Assembly (NCBI GenBank): GCA_937983085.1
Contig: CALJKZ010000460.1
Location: forward strand, 1-5,940
DNA: 5,940 bases
Direction of reading: 5' to 3'
DNA from: an uncultured Gemmatimonadales bacterium
Lineage (GTDB): Bacteria; Gemmatimonadota; Gemmatimonadetes; Longimicrobiales; Gaopeijiaceae
Of this stretch, positions 1 through 5,590 are shown piece after piece. Both the position numbers and the translations under genes were made by a program. Position 1 is the stretch's first letter; each line of letters opens with the position of its first letter. The notes below the pieces were generated by a model, which saw only the letters and a list, made by a program, of their open reading frames with translations, did no database searches and was not told the DNA's origin.

Positions 1-707
1 ACGACCCCTCCGCAGAAGCGTGGACGACCCATCGGGTCGGGCTGTATCCCCATTCGGTGGCCCTCGACGGCGAGAGCGGCGCGTGGGTGAACGGACACTT
101 CTCCGCGAATCCGGAAATCATCGCGCGACTCGATCTCGACGACGGCTCGATCCAGCGCTTCGAAGTGCCCCACCAGGACGGCGACGTCGAGAGCACCATT
201 CCCTACGGCCTGAGGGTGGGCCCGGATGGCATCGTCTGGGGGACGCAGCTGCGCGGGAATCGCCTGGTGCGCCTCGACCCCGGCTCGGGAGAGGTTCGTA
301 CCTGGACCATGCCCATGGCCCACAGCGGGCCGCGGCGACCAGACCCTGGCCCGGACGGAACCGTATGGATCCCCGAGTTCGGCGCCGGAGCTCTCGTCCG
401 CTTCGGTCCGGACACCGAGGCGTTCACCCGCATCGAGCTCCCCCTTCGCGACACCGGGCCGTACGTGGTTCGCGTGGATCAGACCCGGGGAACGGTGTGG
501 CTCGGAACGGGGCACGGTGATGTCGTCTTTTCGGTGGATCCGGAGACGCATGACATCACGTCGTGGCCGCTTCCCACACGGGGCGCTCTCATCCGCCACA
601 TCGACGTCGACGAGCGCACCGGGGACGTATGGGTGGCCTACGGAGCATCGCCGGGGATTCCGGCGAAGGTTCTCCGCATCCAGCCGAATCCGCCGTCGGA
701 TTCCTGA
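1..707 (+). CDS. Streptogramin lyase (Vgb)/SMP-30-like beta-propeller protein, 3' part
   Basis: The reading frame (first full codon at base 3) is open from the left edge to TGA at 705-707, giving 234 residues of the C-terminal part. It carries repeating propeller blades with a DG-x-VW type signature (DGIVW, DGTVW, RGTVW, GDVW). The blade tryptophan codons lie at 84, 237, 366, 498 and 630, a period of 43-44 residues for the last four. Each blade continues into a RLDP/RFGP/SVDP strand and a 'W.LP' or 'ELP' turn, as in virginiamycin B lyase and SMP-30-like proteins. Seven-bladed relatives would leave about two blades and any signal peptide beyond the left edge. The GTG at 57 lies inside a blade, so it is not the start. 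In such genomes most relatives are secreted or periplasmic proteins of unknown substrate; antibiotic lyase activity is not shown here. The gene converges on the FGE-like gene with a 13-base gap. Confidence 0.8.
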   Translation, partial: DPSAEAWTTHRVGLYPHSVALDGESGAWVNGHFSANPEIIARLDLDDGSIQRFEVPHQDGDVESTIPYGLRVGPDGIVWGTQLRGNRLVRLDPGSGEVRTWTMPMAHSGPRRPDPGPDGTVWIPEFGAGALVRFGPDTEAFTRIELPLRDTGPYVVRVDQTRGTVWLGTGHGDVVFSVDPETHDITSWPLPTRGALIRHIDVDERTGDVWVAYGASPGIPAKVLRIQPNPPSDS

Positions 708-720
708 GGCGCCGGGTCGG

Positions 721-1542
721 CTACCGCGTCAGGGGACCGGTACCCCACGCCACCCTGAACCCCACGTTGTCGAAGCGTTGGAACGCAGCCAGGCGGTTGG
801 TCACCGAGGCCGCTCGAAGAAAGAAGGCGGGATGGGCGAAGGATCCGCCCTTGAGTCGCATGGCGTCGGGGTTGGCCGGATGCCGCGCCGGGTCGAACCA
901 CGGCGGGATGACCCACTCGCGGACGTTGCCCGCCAAGTCCACCACACCCTCCGGGGTGACGTCGGCCGGGCGTGAGCCCACGTCGCGGGCAGTGCGAGGC
1001 TCACACTCCCGGTAGTGGGCTCGCCGGCAGTCCGGCTCGTCGTCACCCCAGGGGTAGAGCCGTCGCTCGGCCCCCCGGGCGGCGTACTCCCAATGCACCT
1101 CCGACGGGAGCGAGCCACCCAGGCTCCGAGCGTACGCCATGGCCTCCGGCCACGTGACGTCCACCACGGGCCGCAGGGCCTCGCCCTCGGGCACGACGTG
1201 GGTGCTGTCGAAGCGGGCGTACTCGGCGTGGGTGACTTCGTGGGTCTGGAGCCAGAACCCCTCGACCGTCCAGCGTTGCGGGTCTTCATCCACCTTCGAG
1301 TAGGGAGATCCGGCGGGATACTCTGCGTCCCAGTCGTCGCTGCCGGTGTGCACGTCTCCCCCCGGAATCCATACCGCGGGGTTCAGCGGGTCGAGCATGG
1401 CCGCCTGGCGGACTGCCTCGTCGACGCCTTCGCTCGTGGAGCACGCCCCGATCACGACCAGCGCCGCGACGACTCCCACGGCGAGGCGGTTGACCGCAGT
1501 CGTGGGCCGTCGACGTTCTCGGGGGTCGTGGGTTTGCGACAT
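721..1542 (-). CDS. FGE-sulfatase (SUMF1) domain lipoprotein without the catalytic cysteines
   Basis: This 273-residue protein has a lipoprotein-type N-terminus: a basic n-region (RERRR, residues 8-12), a hydrophobic stretch at about 20-33 and a lipobox IGAC with the lipidated Cys at 34. The rest is one formylglycine-generating-enzyme fold: WIPGG (58-62), GFWLQTHEVTHAEYARF (95-111), VVDVTWPEAMAYARSLGG (126-143), LPSEVHWEYAARG (145-157), YPWGDDEP (163-170), VGSRP (188-192), DLAGNVREWV (202-211), LKGGSF (230-235) and a terminal GFRVAW (261-266). True FGE has two copper-binding, redox-active cysteines just after the GGS motif. Here that segment reads AHPAFFLRAASVTNR, with no Cys; the only mature cysteines besides the lipid anchor are 172 and 180. 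I therefore infer a membrane-anchored non-FGE member of the SUMF1/EgtB/PvdO superfamily with unknown function. The ATG at 1542 was chosen because it sits directly before the signal sequence. The ATG at 1596 would add 18 residues and is less likely. No clear Shine-Dalgarno is visible. Confidence 0.88.
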   Translation of the reverse strand: MSQTHDPRERRRPTTAVNRLAVGVVAALVVIGACSTSEGVDEAVRQAAMLDPLNPAVWIPGGDVHTGSDDWDAEYPAGSPYSKVDEDPQRWTVEGFWLQTHEVTHAEYARFDSTHVVPEGEALRPVVDVTWPEAMAYARSLGGSLPSEVHWEYAARGAERRLYPWGDDEPDCRRAHYRECEPRTARDVGSRPADVTPEGVVDLAGNVREWVIPPWFDPARHPANPDAMRLKGGSFAHPAFFLRAASVTNRLAAFQRFDNVGFRVAWGTGPLTR

Positions 1543-1618
1543 TGGTGCGGTGGAGAGGATGAAGGTCCGGAGGCGCGCGGGACATCCTACGTCCATGGCC
1601 GGTCCGCCCCCAACACGG

Positions 1619-1652
1619 CGGAGCCCCCCCCGGGTTGCTCCCGGGACCTCCG
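1619..1652. repeat. GC-rich interrupted inverted repeat in the divergent gap
   Basis: CGGAG (1619-1623) pairs with CTCCG (1648-1652), and inside it CCCGGG (1629-1634) pairs with CCCGGG (1640-1645) around a TTGCT loop. The unpaired bases between the two stems are a C run on the left and AC on the right. It lies between the divergent FGE-like and TolB-like lipoprotein genes, about 60 bases before the chosen start of the latter. It could be a 5' leader hairpin, an operator or chance in GC-rich DNA. No T run follows it, so it is not a typical intrinsic terminator. Confidence 0.4.
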
Positions 1653-1713
1653 ACGGAGCATGATCACGCACGCCTCCACCCTTCCTCTTGCGGCCACGGC
1701 CGCGGTGCCCGCC

Positions 1714-2631
1714 ATGTCCAATCGTATTCTCGCTCTCGGCCTGACGACGCTTACCCTCGGGGGTGCCGGATGCGGGTCCGGCGAACCCGAGCCCCCGGCC
1801 CGCGAACACGTCGCCTTCGTGAGCAACCGGGACGGGAACTTCGACATCTACCTCCTCGACGTGCCCACGGGGGAGGTGACCAACCTCACGGCCGACCCGG
1901 GCATGGATTACGGCTTCTCGTGGTCTCCCGACGGTGACCGGATTGCCTTCATGAGCGATCGGGACGGCAATCGGGAGCTCTACTCCATGGGTGTGCCCGA
2001 CGGGGCGTTGGTTCGCCTGACCACCGACGATTCGCGCGACGGCAGTCCGGACTGGTCGCCGGATGGATCGCACATCGTTTTCGCTTCGAATCGCGACTCG
2101 GACTCGGGAGAGATCTATGTCATGGCGTCGGACGGCTCCGACGTGCAGCGGGTCACGGTGAACGAGCGATACGAGGAGGTACCGGCATTCTCGCCAGACG
2201 GGCGGTACGTCGCCTTCGGTGCGGTGGCGCCCTTCGAGGAAGGAGCGGAGCCCACGCTTCAGATCTTTCGCCTCGACCTGGAGACCGGTGAAGAACTCCA
2301 GCTCACCCACCTCGCCGGGCACAATTCGGCCCCGCGCTGGTCCCCCGACGGGTCGACCATCGCGTTCTACGGTCAGGTCGGCCCCGGCTTCGACGGAGCG
2401 AACCTCCTGGTGATGGCGTCCGACGGGTCGGACCTGCAGAACGTGACGGACGACGCCGAGCCCGACTGGCAGCCCGATTGGTCCCCCGACGGCAGCCGCC
2501 TCGTCTTCGCCCGTGGTCCCAGCGATCCTCTGGATCTTTGGATCATCGGCGCCGAGGGCGGGGAGATGACGCCTCTCGAGGTCGCGGACGGGCGCGACGA
2601 GCAGCCCAAGTGGCGACCGGTTCCGAGGTAG
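1714..2631 (+). CDS. TolB/PD40-type beta-propeller lipoprotein
   Basis: The 305-residue product begins with a short lipoprotein signal: a hydrophobic core at about residues 5-19 and Cys 20 in the context GGAGC. It continues as a string of TolB/WD40-like (PD40) blades. Five SPDG motifs occur at 71-74, 115-118, 160-163, 210-213 and 257-260, each followed by a beta strand such as RIAFMSDRDG, HIVFASNRD or RLVFARG, then a 'IY.M..DG....LT' strand. The string VMASDGSD occurs twice (136-143 and 233-240), with DNA that is similar but not identical, so the blades arose by old duplication. Such proteins are usually cell-envelope scaffolds; unlike TolB there is no separate N-terminal TolB domain. The start at 1714 is preferred because it gives a compact lipoprotein signal. 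The in-frame ATG at 1660 would put 18 extra residues before it. Neither has a good ribosome-binding site. The frame is open much further upstream, but that part is antisense to the FGE-like gene. Confidence 0.88.
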   Translation: MSNRILALGLTTLTLGGAGCGSGEPEPPAREHVAFVSNRDGNFDIYLLDVPTGEVTNLTADPGMDYGFSWSPDGDRIAFMSDRDGNRELYSMGVPDGALVRLTTDDSRDGSPDWSPDGSHIVFASNRDSDSGEIYVMASDGSDVQRVTVNERYEEVPAFSPDGRYVAFGAVAPFEEGAEPTLQIFRLDLETGEELQLTHLAGHNSAPRWSPDGSTIAFYGQVGPGFDGANLLVMASDGSDLQNVTDDAEPDWQPDWSPDGSRLVFARGPSDPLDLWIIGAEGGEMTPLEVADGRDEQPKWRPVPR

Positions 2632-2669
2632 GGCATTCGGCGGACCCGTTCGAACCGTTCCCCGGACGA

Positions 2670-3233
2670 GTGTTCCGCGGATCACGTAGCTTCTTTGCCG
2701 GGTTGGTAGCCGTCTCCGGAGGGGTGGCGGCCGCCTTCGCGGCCGTAGGGTCGCTCGTCCTGGCGACCCTGGCGATGGCCTACACGGCGTGGGCAGGATA
2801 CCGGCTCATCGCTCCGGGGAGGCTACGCGTCACCCGGGACGGGATTCTCGACGAGACCTTCTGGTACTCCCCGGGGCTGATCCCGTGGGACGAGATCACC
2901 GATATCCGGCCCACGCGCTTCGGGCTCGTCGAGATCGATCTGGTGGACGAGACCGCCTACGTGGACCGCCTCGGACCGTGGGCCCAACTGGCCCTGATCA
3001 AGCAGCAGCTCTACGGGTTCGGGCCTGCCCTCATCGTGCCCTGGGTCTTGAGAGGAACCCGGCGGGACCTGGTGGAGGGGCTACAGGAAGGGCTGGACGC
3101 GCACACCCTTCGAGTGCTCACGCAGTCGGGAAACGATGTCCAACTGCCGACGATACCCGAACGGAGCGCCGACGGTGATCCGCCGGCATCGGCTCACGAG
3201 CCCGGTGATGCCGACGGCGGGCCATCGGGGTGA
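2670..3233 (+). CDS. STM3941-like membrane-anchored small protein
   Basis: With the GTG start at 2670 the product is 187 residues. Residues 8-47 are hydrophobic and can hold one or two membrane helices. A soluble part follows that resembles the STM3941 family, which is of unknown function: RLRVTRDGILDE (51-62), the hallmark GLIPWDEITDIRP (69-81), EIDLVDETAYVDRL (88-101), then a YGFGPALIVPWVL strand region (115-127) and a RRDLVEGLQEGLDAH helix (131-145). The C-terminal 25 residues are a low-complexity D/G/P/A-rich tail that overlaps the convergent NTF2-like gene. The start is uncertain: the frame is open upstream to 2478 but overlaps the propeller gene there. GTG 2670 falls just before the hydrophobic segment, while TTG 2703 and ATG 2775 would truncate it. 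It lies 38 bases after the propeller gene on the same strand, so co-transcription is likely. Confidence 0.68.
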   Translation: MFRGSRSFFAGLVAVSGGVAAAFAAVGSLVLATLAMAYTAWAGYRLIAPGRLRVTRDGILDETFWYSPGLIPWDEITDIRPTRFGLVEIDLVDETAYVDRLGPWAQLALIKQQLYGFGPALIVPWVLRGTRRDLVEGLQEGLDAHTLRVLTQSGNDVQLPTIPERSADGDPPASAHEPGDADGGPSG

Positions 3234-3682
3234 GGGTCGCAGACGGGGGGCTGCTCCACCGTGTACGTCAGCGCTGCGATACGCCATCCCGCGTCGGTTC
3301 GGACCAGGGAAAACACGTCGACGCCGCAGTGGGACCACGCCCCGTTCCGGTAGAAATCATAGGGCAGTCGGACGGTGGCGATGGCACCTGAAAGCGTCGC
3401 GACACCATTCCACCCGCGTTCCACGAAATCACCGTCCATGGGCGTCGCCCGCACCTGGGCTTTGGTGGTGACACGGGGCTGACCCCCGCCCGGAGGCATC
3501 GCAACCAGCGTCCCTCCGTCGATGAAGAGGTCTGCGAGGGCGTGATGGTCTTCGCGGGTGATGGCGGCGAGGGCGGAATCGGCGAGCGCCAGGGCCGCCG
3601 CTTCGTCCGTGGAGGACTGGGCGGCTGCGGGGCTCGGCGCGAAAGCGGCAGCGACGACGAGGGCGAAGAGGGGCCAGTGCAT
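3194..3682 (-). CDS. Secreted NTF2/SnoaL-like domain protein
   Basis: This 162-residue protein has a cleavable signal peptide: a hydrophobic stretch at 5-15 and a likely cleavage site after Ala 21 in AAA-Q. The mature part looks like a cystatin-like alpha+beta barrel of the NTF2/SnoaL type. It has an N-terminal helix pair with ALADSALAAITREDHHALADLF-type spacing (about 31-53), a strand GGTLVAMPPGG (56-66), a middle strand GVATLSGAIATVRLPYDFY (93-111), VDVFSLVRTDAGWRIAALTY (121-140) with the characteristic AGWRI turn, and a short tail. Cys 119 and Cys 148 could form a disulfide in the periplasm. Family members range from enzymes to binding proteins, so the substrate cannot be told. The ATG at 3682 is supported by the signal peptide and a good ribosome-binding site. 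The 3' end overlaps the STM3941-like gene tail to tail by 40 bases. Confidence 0.82.
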   Translation of the reverse strand: MHWPLFALVVAAAFAPSPAAAQSSTDEAAALALADSALAAITREDHHALADLFIDGGTLVAMPPGGGQPRVTTKAQVRATPMDGDFVERGWNGVATLSGAIATVRLPYDFYRNGAWSHCGVDVFSLVRTDAGWRIAALTYTVEQPPVCDPHPDGPPSASPGS

Positions 3683-3689
3683 GGGGCAT

Positions 3690-3695
3690 CTTCCT
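3690..3695 (-). promoter_or_regulatory. Ribosome-binding site of the NTF2-like gene
   Basis: Read on the minus strand the sequence is AGGAAG, seven bases before the ATG at 3682. This is among the clearer Shine-Dalgarno sequences in the window and fixes the start directly before the signal peptide. Confidence 0.6.
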
Positions 3696-3736
3696 GCGTG
3701 GTATGAGGGGTCGCAAGCCCACCTTAGCTTTCGGCG

Positions 3737-4408
3737 ATGAATGGTCCCCTGGTCGTGTTCGACATCGACGGTACGCTCACCGACACCATGGACGTGGACG
3801 TCGAGTGCTTCGAGCGTGCCGTCCTGGAGGTTGTGGGTGTCGAGATCCCAGCGTCATGGACTGCCTTCGACGAGGTCACCGACCCGGCCATCGTAGAGAC
3901 GGCGTGCCGCCTGGCGGGCCTCCCCGTGCCCGACGCATCGACCCATCGCCTTGCCGCCCGGCGGACTGCCGAGCTTCTCGAACACGCGCTCGATGCCGAC
4001 AGGACTCGCTTCCAGCCCATCGACGGAGCGGAGTCCGTCTTCGGCCGTCTTCGAGCGTGGGGATGCCGGGTGGCCATGGCGACCGGCGCCTGGCGGCCTT
4101 CGGCCGAGGTCAAGCTGAGGGGGGCAGGCGTCTGGGACCCCTCCGTGCCCCTGGCGACGTCGTCGGAGCATCGTGCCCGGGCCGACATCATCCGTGACGC
4201 GACGCGTAGGGCCGGCGGCGACGGAGGGATGCCGGCGACCTACGTGGGGGACGGGGTCTGGGACGGGCGCGCCGCCATCGAACTCGGGTACCGGTTCGTG
4301 GGTGTCGGGACGGGCGAGGCGGTCGGGCTGCTACGGGAGGTGGGGGCTACGGTTGTTGTGCCCGACCTGCTCGACGCCGCTCTGGTGGCTGGTCTCGAAG
4401 CGGGCTGA
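3737..4408 (+). CDS. HAD-family hydrolase (phosphatase-like)
   Basis: The 223-residue product has all four haloacid-dehalogenase motifs. Motif I is FDIDGTLTDT (8-17), with Asp 9 as nucleophile and Asp 11 as the acid/base typical of phosphatases. Motif II is Thr 116 in MATGAW (114-119). Motif III is Lys 126 in AEVKLRGAGVWD. Motif IV is YVGDGVWDGRAA (169-180), with Asp 172 and Asp 176 for Mg2+ binding. Residues about 20-90 form a helical C1 cap. Length and layout fit the phosphoglycolate-phosphatase/beta-phosphoglucomutase-like subgroup, but the substrate cannot be assigned from sequence. It is expected in the cytosol, as there is no signal peptide. The ATG at 3737 sits right before motif I. 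Its ribosome-binding site is not obvious. The gene is divergent from the NTF2-like gene (54-base gap) and converges on the pilin-like gene. Confidence 0.9.
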   Translation: MNGPLVVFDIDGTLTDTMDVDVECFERAVLEVVGVEIPASWTAFDEVTDPAIVETACRLAGLPVPDASTHRLAARRTAELLEHALDADRTRFQPIDGAESVFGRLRAWGCRVAMATGAWRPSAEVKLRGAGVWDPSVPLATSSEHRARADIIRDATRRAGGDGGMPATYVGDGVWDGRAAIELGYRFVGVGTGEAVGLLREVGATVVVPDLLDAALVAGLEAG

Positions 4409-4411
4409 GGA

Positions 4412-4441
4412 GGAGTCGGACCCCGGCCGGAGGGCTACTCC
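4412..4441. terminator. Possible bidirectional terminator hairpin
   Basis: GGAGT (4412-4416) is the complement of ACTCC (4437-4441), with an inner CCC (4421-4423) that can pair with GGG (4432-4434). It lies at the junction of two convergent genes and runs into the last codons of the pilin-like gene. There is no T run on either side and the stem is interrupted, so the call is weak. Confidence 0.25.
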
Positions 4442-4857
4442 GTGCAGGCGATCTCGCCTCTGCGGGCCGGCTGTCCGGGTCCTTCGGGCGGGAGCGCCGT
4501 GCCGACGTACACCGAGCATCCCTCGTCGGTGGACATACGCTCATGGCTCGCGAAAGCGGACCATCCGGACGTGGACGCGACGAGCTCCACCACGACGCCC
4601 GACGACGGCTCGAAGGCGAGTTCATCGAGGGAGATGGCGAAGCGACCTCTGTCGGCCTGGTGCAGGGCCTGCTGGGCCACGACGTTCTCGAGTTCCCAGC
4701 GAAGCGCATCGCGTTGCGATGCATTCCGGGCCTCGGACCAACGGGGGAAGGCGAGCACCGACTGGATTCCAATGAGCGCGACGATGGCCACGAGGGCGCC
4801 GGCGGCGAGGCCGTCCATCAGGACCTCGATGAGTATGAAGCCGTCCCTCTTGCCCAT
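4435..4857 (-). CDS. Type IV pilin-like protein (prepilin N-terminal methylation motif)
   Basis: The 140-residue product starts with a short basic leader, MGKRDG, followed by the class III prepilin motif G-FILIEV. Cleavage by PilD-type peptidase would occur after Gly 6, leaving methylated Phe at +1 and the conserved Glu at +5 (residue 11). A hydrophobic alpha1 helix extends to about residue 37 and is followed by an amphipathic helix (about 42-68) containing ALRWELENVVAQQALHQADRGRF, close to the pattern of many small type IVa pilins. The C-terminal domain holds FASHERMSTDEGCSVYVG and ends in GEIACTE, so Cys 114 and Cys 138 can close a disulfide loop. It would be an inner-membrane protein assembled into a pilus or type II secretion pseudopilus. 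Asp at mature position 9 inside the helix is unusual. No pilus assembly genes are in the window. A G-rich stretch about six bases before the ATG could serve as ribosome-binding site. Confidence 0.85.
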   Translation of the reverse strand: MGKRDGFILIEVLMDGLAAGALVAIVALIGIQSVLAFPRWSEARNASQRDALRWELENVVAQQALHQADRGRFAISLDELAFEPSSGVVVELVASTSGWSAFASHERMSTDEGCSVYVGTALPPEGPGQPARRGEIACTE

Positions 4858-4906
4858 GCAGCGCCCCCCCAGACGGCAACATTGGTCATGTCATGGTTCT
4901 GAAATC

Positions 4907-4910
4907 GGAG
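4907..4910 (+). promoter_or_regulatory. Possible ribosome-binding site for an alternative upstream start (ATG 4918)
   Basis: GGAG lies seven bases before an in-frame ATG at 4918 that would lengthen the YdeI-type protein by 38 residues. The spacing is good, but the added segment is Arg/Pro-rich, shows no domain features and has codon use less biased than the rest of the gene. The site is recorded because it decides between the two starts. Confidence 0.3.
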
Positions 4911-5031
4911 CCCATGAATGCACGGATCCGTCGTATCCCGCAACCCCTCGAAACTTGAAGGAGCGCCCGAAGGCCAAGCCTGCCGCGGCGCGAGCTTGCG
5001 CCCGGTCCCGCGTGCGCCGGATACTCGGCAC

Positions 5032-5493
5032 GTGATCACCACCGTCGTCGTCATCGAGCGCAAGGACGACTCCTTGCCCGCATTCGTGGTTCTTCCCGAA
5101 GAGCTCCTCGCTCCGTGGAGCCTCTCCGGCACCACGATGGTGGAGGTCACCGTCGAATCCACCGACCTCGGTCGTCGCAGCCTGAAGCACTGGCCACAGC
5201 GCTCGGGCTGGTTCATGAACCTCACGGCCCCGCAGATGGCGGCTGCGTCCCTCGGGGTCGGCGACCGTGTGCGGCTGACCGTGAAGCGCGCGTCCACGGA
5301 AATCCCCCCCGAACTAAGTGGTCTCCTCGCCGAGGAGCCGGAGGCGAGCGAGCGGTGGGAACGCCTCTCCGAGGCTCGGCGTCGAGCGGTCTGCGAGCAT
5401 GTCCGTGAAGCGAAACGGGCCGCGACGCGGGAGACGCGGGCTCGAAAGGCACTGGGGCTCGGGCCCGCGCCGTCGAGGATCCGCGAGTGTTGA
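5032..5493 (+). CDS. DUF1905/YdeI (OmpD-associated)-like protein
   Basis: From GTG 5032 the product is 153 residues with two parts. Residues 1-87 fit DUF1905, a small beta-barrel: PAFVVLPEELLAPWSLSG (16-33), MVEVTVESTDLGRRSLK (36-52), GWFMNLTAPQMAAASLGVGDRVRLTVKR (59-86) with the typical GDRV turn. Residues 91-144 fit the C-terminal YdeI/OmpD-associated segment: IPPELSGLLAEEPEASERWERL (91-112), then SEARRRAVCEHVREAKRAATRETRARKAL (113-141), the helix ending in an AK..ETR.R motif. Relatives are often named bacteriocin- or peptide-resistance proteins by distant similarity, but the biochemical role is unknown. It is predicted cytosolic. GTG 5032 begins right at the first conserved strand. ATG 4918 is the alternative and has a better ribosome-binding site. 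It is divergent from the pilin-like gene and ends 97 bases before the sigma factor. Confidence 0.8.
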   Translation: MITTVVVIERKDDSLPAFVVLPEELLAPWSLSGTTMVEVTVESTDLGRRSLKHWPQRSGWFMNLTAPQMAAASLGVGDRVRLTVKRASTEIPPELSGLLAEEPEASERWERLSEARRRAVCEHVREAKRAATRETRARKALGLGPAPSRIREC

Positions 5494-5502
5494 GACCACC
5501 GA

Positions 5503-5530
5503 GGTAAACGCTCGGGCGGCTCTCTTCGTC
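5503..5530 (+). promoter_or_regulatory. Possible ECF-sigma-type promoter before the sigma factor gene
   Basis: GGTAAAC (5503-5509) is followed after 17 bases by CGTC (5527-5530). An AAC-containing -35 and a CGTC-like -10 at 16-17 bases spacing is the general form recognised by many ECF sigma factors. The site lies in the gap between the YdeI-type gene and the sigma factor, and transcription would begin about 50-55 bases before the TTG start. This is pattern matching on short motifs, so it is suggestive only. Confidence 0.4.
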
Positions 5531-5576
5531 CTACCGGGTGAGTGCAGAGCAGAAGGTCGACGGTTTGGGCCTCCAT

Positions 5577-5584
5577 GGAGGGAG
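5577..5584 (+). promoter_or_regulatory. Strong ribosome-binding site that decides the TTG start of the sigma factor
   Basis: GGAGGGAG is the closest match to a Shine-Dalgarno sequence in the window. Six bases separate it from the TTG at 5591, and no in-frame ATG lies in the stretch between the preceding gene and the conserved domain. Confidence 0.7.
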
Positions 5585-5590
5585 TCCGGC

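Noticed and set aside
732..746. GGGG-N7-CCCC hairpin near the convergent ends of the first two genes
   Set aside because: It has only four base pairs, lies inside the coding end of the FGE-like gene and is not followed by a T run, so a terminator call is not supported.
1015..1659. Upstream continuation of the + strand frame of the propeller gene (538 residues in total)
   Set aside because: This part is antisense to conserved FGE-domain sequence and lies before the lipoprotein signal peptide, so it is not coding.
2119..2440. Similar DNA encoding VMASDGSD twice as a possible direct repeat element
   Set aside because: The copies differ at several synonymous positions and fall at equivalent blade positions, so they are ordinary propeller repeats and not a mobile or recent repeat.
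2478..2669. Longer N-terminus for the STM3941-like protein starting inside the propeller gene
   Set aside because: It would overlap the propeller coding sequence by more than 150 bases and encodes an Arg-rich shadow of the last blades.
1543..2685. Upstream continuation of the - strand frame of the FGE-like gene, making a 654-residue open frame
   Set aside because: The extension is antisense to the SPDG propeller repeats, has no domain features, and a lipoprotein signal begins precisely at ATG 1542. It is a GC-rich shadow frame.
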